Assembly: GCA_034440615.1 (NCBI GenBank)
Contig: JAOTOM010002331.1
Span: 34,860-98,859 of the forward strand
Source of the DNA: Ashinkailepas kermadecensis
Lineage: Eukaryota > Arthropoda > Thecostraca > Neolepadidae
DNA length: 64,000 bases
Direction: 5' to 3'
The position numbers and the translations under genes were made by a program. Below, in pieces: positions 46,050-57,563 of this stretch. Positions within the stretch are counted from its first letter, which is position 1; the number at the start of each line of letters is the position of its first letter. The notes beneath the pieces are model-generated. The model ran no database searches. It was not told the origin of the DNA and worked only from the letters and a program-made list of their open reading frames with translations.

Positions 46050-49000
46050 GTGGGACTTTAGGAGACTTTAACGCCCACCACACTGCTTGGGGCTGCCCAG
46101 ATATCAGCACACGGGGTCGAATCCTGGAGGCTTTAATCTCGGATGAGCCACTCTGCCTCCAAAACACAGGTGCGCACACCCATCTGGCGCTGCCATCGGG
46201 CCGGACTTCAGCACTAGACTTGAGCATAGCCAGCCCAGAACTGACCCAGCAGTTCGAATGGTCAGTTCACGATGACAGCCTCGGAAGTGACCACTATCCG
46301 ATATGGTTGACTTTTCGGAGAGGCATAGTTCTGGGAGTACGGCCGCCACGTTGGAACTTGGGGAAGGCAAATTGGACTGACTTTGAATCTCCGGTACAGA
46401 TGGCTTTTACAACAGACATTGAAATTATCTGTACAAGTGTCGAAGGTTTTACGTCACGACTTCTCCAATGCGCTAATATGTGCATTCCACGCACCTCTGG
46501 AACTCCGCGTCGTATTCCAGTTCCCTGGTGGACTGAGGAATGTAAGCAGGCTATCCGCGCACGCAAGCGGGCTCTCAAAGAGTTCAGTAAGCACAGCTCT
46601 ACGGCTAACATGTTAGCGTTCAAAAAGGCCAGGGCACTGGCTCGACGAATCATACGCACCGCAAAACGTGCGTCTTGGCGAGCATATATAGGGAAGATTA
46701 ACCGAACAATACCAACGTCCAAGGTATGGTCTCGCATGCAAAGGATTTCTGGTCAGTACGATTCAGTCCGACTGCCGATCCTCAATATTAAAGGAAACAG
46801 CATAAATGACCCAGCCGAGGTAGCCAACCGCATTGCTCATGCTATTGCGAAGCGTAGTCAACATACCGATCCAAACCTTCTGCAACACCGTGCCCGGTGT
46901 CCGAATGATGAGAGCAGTTTAAATACAACTGAACAACTGAACTACAACCTGCCGTTTACTCAAGCTGAGCTTGCCTCCGCCCTCAGCAGTTTGAAAAATG
47001 TGTCTGAAGGACCGAACAGAGTGCATAATGAAGTGCTACAGCACTTACCGACATGCGCAAGACATGCTCTCCTCACTATTTTCAACATACTGTGGACTAG
47101 GGGATGTTTCCCATCTGCCTGGCGAAGAGCAATCATAATACCAATTTTAAAGGCCGGTAAAATTGGCGACGACCCCACTCACTACCACCCGATATCGTTC
47201 ACCTCATCATTGTGTAAGCCAATGGAGAGAATGGTTAGTCTTCGACTGACTTGGTTCTTGGAGACAAATACATAACATTTTAACCAACGAGTGCGGCATT
47301 CTGAAAAACCGCAGCACAGTAGACCACGTTTTAAGACTGGACACAGAGATTCGTGTGGCTTTCGCGAAGAACAAGCACTTTGGGGCGGTGTTCTTCGCCA
47401 TTGAGAGCGCTTTTGACACCACCTGGAGACATGGGATCTTGCTGAAGATCCATTAGTATGGACTCCGTGGAGCTTTGAGCATGTTTTTAAAGAACTTCAT
47501 GACAGACAGACAGTTTTGTGTGCGTGTAGGCAACCAGATTTCAGGTTGGCTGCACCAAGTCGAGGGAGTTCCTCAGGGCAGCGTCTTGAGCACGACTCTT
47601 TTCTCTAATTATAAACGACATCGGTGACTCACTCCCCTCATCAATCGGACGGTCTCTTTTCGCTGACGATTTTGCTATCTGGTCGCACAGCTCGTTAACT
47701 CATCTTATGGAGCGACAGCTGCAGCTTGCAATTTCCCGCTTTGAAAAATGGGGACATACAAGCGGATTCAAGTTTTCTATAGCAAAGACATCTACAGTAC
47801 ACTGCTGTCGACGTAGGTGTAACTGCCCGGACATGGCGTTGAGATTGTACGGGCAAGTTGTGCCTACAACACCAGTGGCTCGTTTTCTTGGTGTGCAGTT
47901 GGACCATCGTCTTACATATAGAGAACATATCAAAACACTCCGAGACAAATGTTTTAAAGCAATTGCAATATTGAAGTGTGTATCTCGTACGTCATACGGT
48001 GCTGACAGAAAGACACTACACCTGCTGTATCGTAGTCTGATCCGCTCGAAGCTCGACTACGCATGCTTTATATACGATGGCGCGTGTGCTACTACAAAGC
48101 GAACTCTTGACCCAGTACATCATGCTGCGGTGCGAATAAATACAGGGGCATTTCGCACTTCTCCCACGGTTAGCGTGCTAGCAGATGTGCATGAGCCTCC
48201 ACTGTCTATGAGACGCGACATGCTGGGTTTTCGATACGCCTGCAAAATGCGACAGTTCCCGACACACCCATCATATCCGGCAGTTTTTTCTCATGATATT
48301 CACGCGGTCCTTCGTAATCACATTAGGAGAGGAACGCCTTACTGTGTACGAATGAGGACGCTCCTGGGACGAATGGAAATACGACTACAAGAAATTCGGC
48401 AATGTGAAGAACTGTCTACTCCTCCGTGGGAACTGATCACAAAATAAGAGTTACACTCGTTAGAACATATTTCTACAAAGTATCATAATTACCACGTCAC
48501 CTACACAGATGGCTCGAAGATAAGCACCGGAGTGGGTAGTGCCTTCGTGAGAGGATCCGTCACAAGATCATTTTATCTGCCGCCACACGCCACGGTCTTC
48601 ACTGCCGAGTTGGTCGCCATCAACAAAGCTCTGGCATACATCGAGGTTGATGACGAGGTTTTCCATGTTATCCTGACTGACTCTCTCAGCAGTCTCTTGG
48701 CATTGCGTAGTTTTTATCCCCGAAACGTCGTTGTACGATACATTTTACTGCAACTCACTTTGGTCCATCGTATGGGAAAGCAGGTCTCACTGTGCTGGAT
48801 TCCAGCACATGTAGGAATCCGTGGAAATGAGCTGGCAGATCAGGCTGCAGGGCGTGCGGCACACGCCCCATGTCGCCGTGCGCTTCCACGTCCTGCTAGT
48901 GATCACTACCAAACTATATCATCATTTCTTTTCAGGCAGTGGCAGGAAAGCTGGGACCGAATAGAACAAAACAAATTAAAGCGAATCAAACCACACCTAG

Positions 49001-49365
49001 CGCTGTGGCCCTCGTCATTCAGTCGAACTAGAAGGGACGAAGTGGCCATTTGTGGCCTCAGAATTGGTCACACGCTAGCAACACAGATACTTACTGTGCG
49101 GGGACGACAGACCGGAATGTGTAAAGTGTAATGCTGCGCCGACTGTGCACCATGTGCTGGTGGCGTGCCCAGCATATGCAGAAGAACGCAGGCGGCACTT
49201 CGGATATGAAGCGCATACTCTGAGATTAGTGGACTTACTTGGAAACGATTCCCGATTAATATATAACAGAGCAGTTTTGGCCTTCCTCGCGGAGATACGA
49301 TTTCAAGTGATATATGCCCAGGTGATATCTTACTCCCCAAACATCTTTTATTCGAACGTGACAAT
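46050..49365 (+). pseudogene. E4 ORF2: endonuclease, RT, RNase H
   Basis: Frame 1 is open from about 46,049 to 47,275: LGDFNAHHTAWGC, LGSDHYPIWLTF, PWWTEECKQAIRARKRAL, SEGPNRVHNEVLQHLPT, FPSAWRRAIIIPILKAGKIG. A one-base shift near 47,270 leads to GILKNRSTVDHVL and FFAIESAFDTTW (motif A Asp replaced by Ala), a TAG at 47,455, VPQGSVLSTTLFSLI, a shift near 47,605, FADDFAIWS (DD intact), then an open run to 48,447 (TAA), RNase H (TYTDGSK, TAELVAINKAL, LTDSLSSLLAL, GIRGNELADQAA; all four acids present), a shift near 49,090, and TVHHVLVACPAYAEERRRHF. Stop at 49,366. Confidence 0.85.
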
Positions 49366-49449
49366 CTGACGCGTGTCTAAGCAAGTTTGTTATGGGTGCA
49401 ATATAACCCACATGGGTTGACGCACCCTAAAACCCCAATAATCATCATC
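46050..49449 (+). mobile_element. E4: 5'-truncated I-like LINE
   Basis: Begins inside the endonuclease (LGDFNAHHTAWG) and ends with the 3' hairpin variant GGGTGC...GCACCC and an AATCATCATC tail at 49,449. The hairpin stem changed on both sides (GGGCGC to GGGTGC and GCGCCC to GCACCC), keeping its pairing. No clear target duplication was found. It is a distinct subfamily from E1/E3/E5. Confidence 0.8.
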
Positions 49450-50168
49450 TACACCTATCTTCGCGACTGCGTTTGGTGCACCCCGTGCATTCGGTGAAAT
49501 GCGACAGCCGCATAATTTAATGCGCACCACACCTTACAATATGAGTAGGTACATAAACGGATCCCAATGTATGTTGCATCTTCATTATTTCACTGACGCT
49601 TCGCACACGGAGGTCATATTCCAAAACATGAACGTGGAATGATAGTATATAGAGCTTAGCATGGATTGAAATTACATAATGAAATCCGATCCTGGCCCGT
49701 TCAGGGCCGATACATAGTCAATTAAAATCCACTGACAAGGATAATACCTGATTGAAATCAAAGTCCTGTCGGAAGGCTGGATTTTTCACAGCAAGCAACG
49801 TAATAATAAAGCTTAAAAGTAACGATATTTATTCTAAATATAATCCACATTCGAAACTAGTGTCAAGATTATACCCACGCCCATTCCCATATCAATTCAA
49901 TCCAATCAGACAGTCGAATGGATACTTCAATTCATCCAACAGTCTACCGTATAGCGTACCCAATCGCATATCGTGCATATCAAAGGTAGTAATTCAGAAC
50001 CAGCTATTGAATCATCTTAATTGAAACGAAAACTTCGGCCTGGTCAATGTTACGAAATCCTTAGGTATGAGGCCTAACAATCACGTCGGCATTCATTCAT
50101 GCTTTATATGCTTGGTCCTGGCCAGAAATGGAGAAACGAGTCGGATGGTGGTCAGTCGGTTGGTTGTA
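49450..50168. other. No recognisable gene
   Basis: AT-rich spacer between E4 and E5. Because E5 landed just beyond the Ulp1-transposase gene, part of this stretch may be the far flank of that transposon; I could not find its terminal repeat. Confidence 0.35.
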
Positions 50169-50349
50169 AAGTAGCAGTTCAAGTTAGTTAGTTAGTTATT
50201 TGCGCTTTAGGGCGCGTCGACTGCTGTGGTCATTTTGCGCCCATAACTAAGATATTCATATAAATACAATTAGAGAAAGTGTCAAGCCTGTCACTTTGAG
50301 GGCCGCTTAAGTGGTGCTACTGTGTTATAGGTTTTACATGTAATGCATA

Positions 50350-53300
50350 TCAGTGTGGAGTATATATTACCGAGAACAATACATCAGAAAGGAAGTCGAT
50401 CAGTTGTCCTGGTTGAACATTGCTAGAGTTGTCAGACAGAATATCATTAAGTGAGTCCACGTGTGCAGATCCAAAGTGTACGCTCTTCAGCATAAAATGG
50501 GCACGAGATCAAAACATGGCGAACTGTCAGTAGTGCACAACATCTTGCGCACCGAGGTTTCTCGCCACCGCACAACAGATAACCGTGAGTGGCATAAGTA
50601 TGCCCAATGCGGAGGCGGCACAATACAACCTCTTCTTGTCTATGTTTAAGGCAGGACGAGCTCCATGGTCTCAGACGTTGTTTAATGGCTCTCAGTTTGT
50701 TCGTCTGTGTCGCGTCCCACATTGCCTGCCACTTGTCTAAGAGGAAGGTGGACACCTCTCGGTAATGGTCCGTGGCAGGAAGTAGCGGCGAACGAGTCCA
50801 CGGCGCGCGCGCTGCTCACTTCGCCGCAGCATCCGCCAACTCATTACCGCAAATACCCACATGGCTAGGAATCCAACACAAGAGCACCCGGCGTTTCTTG
50901 TTGTGCATATTCGTCAGACCGCTTAAAATATCACGCAAAAGGGGGTTAGACGGATAAAATGTGTTCAGGGCCAAAAGGCTGCTTAAAGAATCGGTGAAAA
51001 TAACATGTCGATCTCCCTCCGACACTTCGATGTAGCATAAAGCTTTCAAAATAGCGATAAGTTCCGATGAGTACACAGATGCGTGAGTTGGGAGGGAAAA
51101 CGATCGAATAACAGAGCCACAAACAAAAGCGCTGCCCACACCGTCCTCGGTTCGAGATCCATCGGTATAGGTTGTTCTCCAGCCCTGAAATGATTCAATA
51201 TGTTCCAGAGCCAGTGCGCGAAACTCTTCTGGGGAAACATCTGTTTTCCTCGTTTTCGCAAGGTATGTATCCACTTCTGGTGCGATAAGTTCCCATGGGG
51301 GAGTCTGCATGCCCTCATCTCTCCGAATTCCTCGGAGGCTGAGCTGACTTTCCTGGAAAAGCTTACGCATCCGCACACCAAAAGGAGCAGCACTCAAATC
51401 TCGCTCCGTTGAAAAAAGGTTTGGTAGTCGTCGCGAAAAGACATGCGAATATGCCGGGTGGTCAGGGAACTGGCGAAGTTTACAAGCAAAGCGCATTCCG
51501 AGTCTTTCTCTGCGCAGACAGAGAGGCGGCTCGTGTGCCTCTACTAACATGCTAATGGTGGGCGAGGTGCGGAACGCTCCGGTTGTGATACGGATTGCGG
51601 TATGGTGAACTGTGTCCAATGTTCGCTTAGTGGATTTTCGTGCTCCATCATAAATAAAGCACGCGTAATCCAGCTTTGTTCGTATCAGCGACCGATACAG
51701 CAAAATCAGCGAGCTCCAGTCTGCTCCATAGCTGGTACGCGAGACACATTTTAGGATGTTGAGGGATTTAAAACACTGATCGCGAAGTGTTTTAAGATGT
51801 TCCCTATAAGTAAGACGTGAGTCAAAAGTAACTCCAAGAAATCTCACCGTAGATTGCACAGGAATCCGGTTACCGTATAAATTAAGTGAGATATCTGCAC
51901 AGTTACGCCGGCGGCAGAAGTGCATTGCGGTTGTTTTTATAGTTGAGAAACGAAATCCATTCACGGCACTCCACTCTGCAAGTTTGTTAACGGCCAACTG
52001 GAGACTTCTCGACATAGCCGTCAGCCTAGCTGTGTTGCACCATATGGCAAAATCGTCTACGAAGAGTGATCGGCCAATTCCTGGCGGAAGTGAGTCGCCT
52101 ATATCGTTAATCATTATTGCGAACAGTGCTACACTTAAAACCCCACCCTGTGGAACACCGTTTACCTGCAAAAATCTATTGGATAGTTGGTTGCCAACGC
52201 GTACACGGAAGTGTCGCTCGGCAAGGAAATTCTGGATGAAGGTCCCCATTTCCCCACGAATACCACATTTATGCACTTTCGTCAGAATACCTTGACGCCA
52301 AGTCGTATCATACGCTGCCTCGATGTCAAAGAAGACAGCGCCGACGTGTCTTTTCTGTTTAAATGCTATACGTACAGCCGTGTCCAGGGTTAAAATGTGG
52401 TCAATAGAGCTCCTGTTCTTCCTAAAACCACACTGTGCTTTTGAGAAAAAGTTGTGCTGTTCTAAAAACCACGTTAGTCTAGTATTCATGAGCTTCTCCA
52501 TTAACTTACACACGCACGAAGTAAGAGATATAGGGCGATAGTGGAGCGGTTCCAGTCCGCTTTTGCCAGGCTTCAACAGTGGGACCACAATTGCCTCTTG
52601 CCAGGCTACCGGAAATTCGCCTCGCTGCCAAAGCTTGTTGAAGATGCTTAGGAGGGTTTCGAACGCACACGGAGGGAGATTTTTTAGCATCTCGTGGATG
52701 TTGTCTGGCCCTTCGGAAACACTGCGGAGCTTTGATACGGCTGATATCATTTCGGCCATTGTGAAAGGCTGGTTATAACATAGGTCATCAGTGGTGGTGA
52801 AGTCAATGGGATTCCTTTCGCAGCGGAACCTTTGGCACAATAATTGTGCGTCCCTGTTGCTACCTCGGCTACGATCACAGAGAGCGCTAGCGATCTCATT
52901 GGCTACCTGGGTGGCATTAGTGATGTCTCTATTGCCCACGCGTAGCACGGGTAGGGGAACGGATGACTGTTGACCTGCCACTCGTTTGATCCTAGACCAC
53001 ACTTGCCAAGTTGGGGTATGTTTGTTTATTTGGCTCACATATTCTCGCCACGATAGCTGCTTCGCCGTCCGGACAGTACGTCGTGCTTGGGCCCTGGCCC
53101 TACGGAAATTAATCATGTTTTGTGTAGTGCTGTTTTTACTGAACTTTCTGTACGCTCGCTTTCTCGCACATATGGCGTCCCCGCATTCGTCTGTCCACCA
53201 AGGGACCGGGGTACGCCGGGGGGCACCAGAAGTGCGAGGTATGCATGCTGATGCAGACTGTAGGAGCAGTGAGGTGAATTCTTCCACACATTGTGGTTGT

Positions 53301-54064
53301 TCCTGGCCATCCGGTAAACACGCTGCTTCAAGCTTTTCTCTGTAGGTCGTCCAGTTAGCCTTGCGAAGGTTCCATCGTGGTGGCCTCAGTCCAAGGACCG
53401 GGCCATCACGATATTCGAGCCAAACTGGGAAGTGATCACTTCCTAGAGGGTCACTGTCCACCGACCAATCAAAATATTGTATCAGCTGGGGACTCGAGAT
53501 ACTCAAGTCCAGGGCAGAGGTCCGTCCGGATGGCAAACTAAAGTGAGTACTGGTACCTGTATTTAAGATACACAGGGTCTCCTCGTGTACAAATTGTTCC
53601 AGAAGACGTCCACGACCGTTGACGTTTGTACAACGCCAAACAGTATGGTGTGCGTTAAAATCGCCCAGAATTAAAACCGGTTCAGGAAGCTGAGTACAGA
53701 GATGTTTCATCTCAGTGGATGGAAACGCAGCCCCAGGAGGTAGGTAGACGCTGCACAACGAAATCAGTCGTCGACCGAAGTGCACCCTGGCAGCAACGGC
53801 TTGGAGGGGAGTGATCAATTGTAATGGTTGCGCGGGAACACTATGATGAATGCCTAGAATTACTCCACCGTGGGGGATAGTGTTACTTGCCACTTCTTTT
53901 CGGTAGAGGGTGTAGCATTTCACCTGGATAGCAGAGTCTGGCGACAGCTTTGTTTCCTGCAAGCAGAACGCCACCGGACAATACTTGTTGATCACCGCCT
54001 GCAGGTCATGGGCACTGCTTTTAAATCCTCTGCAGTTCCATTGTAAAATAGACTGTATAGAGGG
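50350..54064 (-). pseudogene. E5 ORF2: endonuclease, RT, RNase H, CxxC tail
   Basis: About 1,236 codons. Endonuclease (residues ~1-230): ILQWNCRGF, FCLQETKLSPDSAI, LILGDFNAHHTVW, PLGSDHFPVWLEY. RT (~400-700): FPVAWQEAIVVPLLKPGKSG, FFDIEAAYDTTW, VPQGGVLSVALFAIMINDIG, FVDDFAIWC; all RT aspartates present. RNase H (~930-1080): YTDGSRTEDG, YSSELIAILKAL, FTDSLSSLLAL, WIPSHVGICGNELADAAAK. A TGA at 50,816-50,818 replaces the CGA of E3 (a CpG-type change), and the frame continues to LRIGHTYATHGYLL and CARCCALLTVRHVLISCPFY. A one-base deletion near 50,490 shifts the last ~45 codons. A TAG lies at 54,065-54,067 and no in-frame ATG precedes LQWN. Confidence 0.95.
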
Positions 54065-54094
54065 CTATTTTAAAAAGGGGTAAAACAAGTCAAT

Positions 54095-55947
54095 TCATGT
54101 CGAACTGGGCGGAGTCCATGGGTCGGATGACGTGCGCGCTCGCGCCCTTGGACTAACCCCGCCGGTTGGCGAGACATGCCAGGGCGAAACGCGTTTCCGG
54201 CCTGGTGCAGGCGACCAGGACTGGTCGTTCGCATGGGGAGGTGTGGGAGGTGGACCCATCACTCTCCCGGTCTCTACGTTACGACGAGAGTTGTCCTTGG
54301 GAGTTTGGGACGGTGCAAGGCAGGCTTTGGGGGACTGTCTCCCAGCGCTTGGAGACGTGTCCCTTGAACCAGTTCGGGATGTTCTGCCTGACGCCCCCAT
54401 GTCGGGAGCACCCGGGCGGACCTCAATTGCGAGACTTGTTCGGGTCGTCGCGGGTGCGACTACCGGCAGCCGGCCGGAGGTCACGCTCGTCTCATCGGAA
54501 ATGGTTGGTGGGGGTGGGGGAGTTGGGATGGTTTGGGATGGTGCAGGGATGGGCTGGGTGGGTTTTGGCTTGGTGGTGGTCGTGGCAGATAAGGACTGGA
54601 TGTTGACGTGGGATTTCACCGTGCTCTTATTCGGTTGGACGAGACTCTGCGACGTCGGTGCCACTAGTTCCATGCCCGGTGAGCTTCTGGGCACTTCCCC
54701 AGCGGGGATGGAATGTTGGGTCGGGGAGGAGATGTAGGTAGGGATTGAGGTGGTCGGGGAGGGGTTGGGCTTGGATGAAGAGGGACGGGCAGGTCTCTTG
54801 ACTCGCTGGACCTGGGTCCACTTGTCTCCTTGAGGTGTCCCTACGGGAACCTCAGCTGGGGACTATCTCGTCCCTATCTGCGGAGAGGAGGAAGCTCTTT
54901 CCTCTATCGGATTGCACTCAATGCCAAAGGCACGTATCAGGGCACTGAGCTGAGTTAGAAGATGGGATGCGCTCATGTGTGTGCGTGGTTGAACCAGAGA
55001 CTGTTGTACGATGTTCGAGTTCAACTTTGCCTTTGCAGCATATTATATTTTTGGATGAGCTTCCTCGTAAACCTCACGCGCCGCACGAAGTGTTATATTT
55101 TTTGAACTTTTTATAGCAACTATCTCCTTCTCTTTCAGGAAAATGGGGCAAGAGCGACCATAGGCAGTGTGGGGTTTTTGGTCCGGGCCGCAATTAGAAC
55201 AGTGTGGATTCTGGGCTTCACACTTCTCTCGCGCATGCTCGACGGATCCACATCTTCCACACGTCTCGCGGTTTCTACAATGCTGCGATGTATGACCAAA
55301 ACGGGAGCACCGGAAGCACCTCATGGGATTTGGGACAAACACACGGACCTTCACGCGTACATACCCGACAAAGATGAACTCAGGAAGATCAGTGGCGTGA
55401 AAAGTTAAGATAATGTTCGTTGGTTGCATTTCTTGGCCTTTTCTAATAGAAATTCTTCGGGCCTCTACTACTCCCCAATATGACAGACCATCTACAATGT
55501 CGGCGTCCGAAACATCTCGCAAGTCGTAGCAGTTGATAACACCTTTCGGGTAGTTTTTTGGTGTTGTGGGGTCGAACTTCAATGCCTACGGTGACTATTC
55601 GTCTGCTTGTTTCGTGTCGTACTGTGTATGTTATTTCGGTTGCATCCATCCCTCTCTTAGCGTCGTCAGCGGTTTTAAATTCAACTTCTAGTCCACCGTC
55701 TCTTTAGCTTTTCGCACCTCAGTACAGATCCAAGTTTGTCACAGGCTTCCTTTCTCTGGAATGGAGTAAGCAATGAGAGTTTCTTGTGTTCGTCTAGTGA
55801 TTTTATCATTAAAATACGAGGCGTAGGCAGACCAGTTTCGAGGCTGGGCACTGCATGCGTCTGGCTCGGATTCCTGGTGGTAAGTCGGCTCGTCTGTCCC
55901 CTACTAGAGGTGACAGGTAAGTTGTTTTTTGTGTTTGATGATGCCAT
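54095..55947 (-). pseudogene. E5 ORF1 (RNA-binding, CCHC protein)
   Basis: Start MASSNTKNN at 55,947. RRM-like block RILMIKSLDEHKKLSLLTPF; a frameshift near 55,710; MDATEITYTVRH; a shift near 55,580; NCYDLRDVSDADIVDGLSYW; zinc knuckles CFRCSRFGHTSQHC, CGRCGSVEHAREKC and CSNCGPDQKPH; FLKEKEIVAIKSSKNITLRA; a TAA at 55,043 in the Tyr of SYAAK; more stops near 54,865; then a Thr/Pro/Ser-rich tail with VRPGAPDMGASGRTSRTGSR, stopping at 54,095. The stop TGA overlaps an ATG (ATGA) just upstream of ORF2, which might aid reinitiation. Confidence 0.85.
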
Positions 55948-56612
55948 GGAGTGTGATTGGTTTCTACTCCTCGGGCGCCCCACCACACAGGGGCCCTACG
56001 GAGGGGACGCCTGGGCCCCGCGGACGGGAGGACGCCAGGCGCCCGAGGAGCTATACGGGGCAGGCGGCGCCCTCGCCCGGCCGGGAGAGAGGTACTCACC
56101 ACCCCGACCGGGATCCAGCGCCGCCCACCACTTGACCCCTGCCGGCCAGGCCGGCAGGCACTGGGCCAGGGCCCAGACCTTCGGCCTGAGGCGACATGCC
56201 GCTTGGCCCGTATGGGGCCCTACAGACCCGCCCGCCCCTCCGGGATATTAGGACCAAAGAGGCGTGTTGGTCCCCCGTCACATCTAGCACCGTGCGACGG
56301 GGGACCTCAGCCTCCAGGACTCCGTCAACCCCGGGGGGCGGGCCGAGAGGGCACGACTACCCCGATAAAACTAAGCTGGAGGGCAGGACCGGGGAAGTTG
56401 TCCCACCTGCTCACAGTAGGGAGAGTTGGTGTTGCAGGGCCAGGTGAAGGACATGGATGTTGAGATGAGATGGGCATTGGAATGGGAGCGTATGGATGGA
56501 AGGACGAGTGAGGCACTCTTGGTCTCACCCCTCGCCGGTATGATGGTCGCCGGGTCATTGGGGAACTCAATCCCCCCACCACGGAAAGGTGGTGCCTGGT
56601 CGGGGGAGGGGG
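55948..56612 (-). promoter_or_regulatory. E5 5' UTR with 5'-terminal hairpin
   Basis: Minus strand starts CCCCCGACCAGGCACCACC, then TTTCCGTGGTGGGGGG, the same 5'-terminal stem as in E1 and E3. CpG-rich blocks follow, ending before MASSNTK. Confidence 0.65.
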
Positions 56613-56639
56613 AAGTAGCAGTTCAAAGTAGTTGGTTAA

Positions 56640-56745
56640 AAGTAGCGATCGGGTCGGGTCGGGTCGGGTCGGGTCGGGTCATGTCGTGGTGGGGTGGACT
56701 ACTTAAGTATTTAAGTATATTTTGCTAGCATAAATAAATTAGTTC
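56640..56745. repeat. (GGGTC)n microsatellite and transposon-gene 3' flank
   Basis: Six tandem pentamers (GGGTC) occupy about 56,652-56,680. AT-rich sequence follows up to the stop codon of the Ulp1 domain (minus strand, 56,746). Confidence 0.8.
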
Positions 56746-57371
56746 AACTTCGCCCACTTTTGACTATGATAATACGTACATTTAGCAGTTTCCTGTGGAT
56801 TTCTTGTCGCACGGCAGATGCAGCGAATGGCCGCTCAATCTGACTGCATGCAGTTTCGGCATGCCAGCAAACGTACAGTCCACAGGAGTTCCCATCTCAC
56901 TGACGCGGTGTATTTGGTACGACCAGTGTCCATGACGTGTTTTCTCCACAAAGCTGTCGGTGAAACCACTGCTGTGTTGCCGTTCGGTGGTCTGCACGAG
57001 CCGCTGGACCAATCCAACGTCCAACGTCCTCATCTGTCGGATCTGGTCACAGTGAGTCTAAGTGCACAATTTTCCTCAACGCCAAGTACACAACAGAGAC
57101 CAGTGCACGCCTCCCTGTTGTACGGCAGTAGCCACATGTCCGCCTCGTGGGCCTTCTGACGCTGGAGCTGCTGGCGTAGATCGGTCTCGGCCGCGCCAAA
57201 CCGCATCACTGAGTGTCAATACACAGAGAAGCTAATCACCCGCGCACTGGATGCCGACGCTGCCGTCAAACAGTATCCATCGATGATCTGGTCATCTAAC
57301 CACTGGTCGTCGTCTAGTGTATTCATGCTTTCTGGCACAATCATGACCTTCCTTTGGACGATCGCTGATTA
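56746..57371 (-). other. Ulp1/SENP-like (C48) cysteine protease domain of the transposon gene
   Basis: In frame with the transposase after one TAA: VPESMNTLDDDQWLDDQIID, the W-L-x-D-x-x-I entry motif of Ulp1 folds, then a TGA (57,216-57,218), RQKAHEADMWLLPYN, a shift, GVHWSLL (catalytic His, codon 57,103-57,105), a shift, LDSL (Asp, 57,056-57,058), a TGA, PRQ (oxyanion Gln, 56,900-56,902), a TGA, and DGNSCGLYVCWHAE (catalytic Cys, 56,882-56,884). All four residues H-D-Q-C occur in order and with usual spacing (about 47 codons His-Gln via Asp, 6 Gln-Cys). It stops at 56,746. C48 domains remove SUMO-like modifiers; what a transposon uses this for is unknown. Confidence 0.75.
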
Positions 57372-57563
57372 TCCTTGGCCGGTGGTTGGCCCCACTTTGG
57401 TGGATGATGGTCCTTGGCCGGTGGTTGGCCCCACTTTGGTGGATGACGGTCTTTGGCCGGTGGTTGGCCCCACTTTGGTCGATGATGGTCTTTGGCTGGC
57501 GGTTGGGCCCACTTCGGTGGATGACGGTCCTATGACGGTCGCTGACCTCACTATGGTGGATGA
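57372..57563 (-). repeat. 39-bp repeats coding a 13-residue linker repeat
   Basis: Four good copies and one decayed copy of PSSTKVGPTTGQ(R/G) between the DDE core and the Ulp1 domain. The unit is a multiple of three, so copy number can change without a frameshift. Confidence 0.85.

Larger units (their letters stand above)
50183..56612 (-). mobile_element. E5: full-length I-like LINE with 14-bp target duplication
   Basis: Flanked by AAGTAGCAGTTCAA at 50,169-50,182 and 56,613-56,626, identical in both. 6,430 bp: 5' hairpin and 5' UTR (56,612-55,948), ORF1 (55,947-54,095), ORF2 (54,064-50,350), 3' UTR, terminal hairpin and (AACT/TAAC)n tail (50,183-50,252). It is the best-preserved copy; ORF2 carries one in-frame stop and one late frameshift. 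It serves as the reference for reading E1 and E3. Confidence 0.95.
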
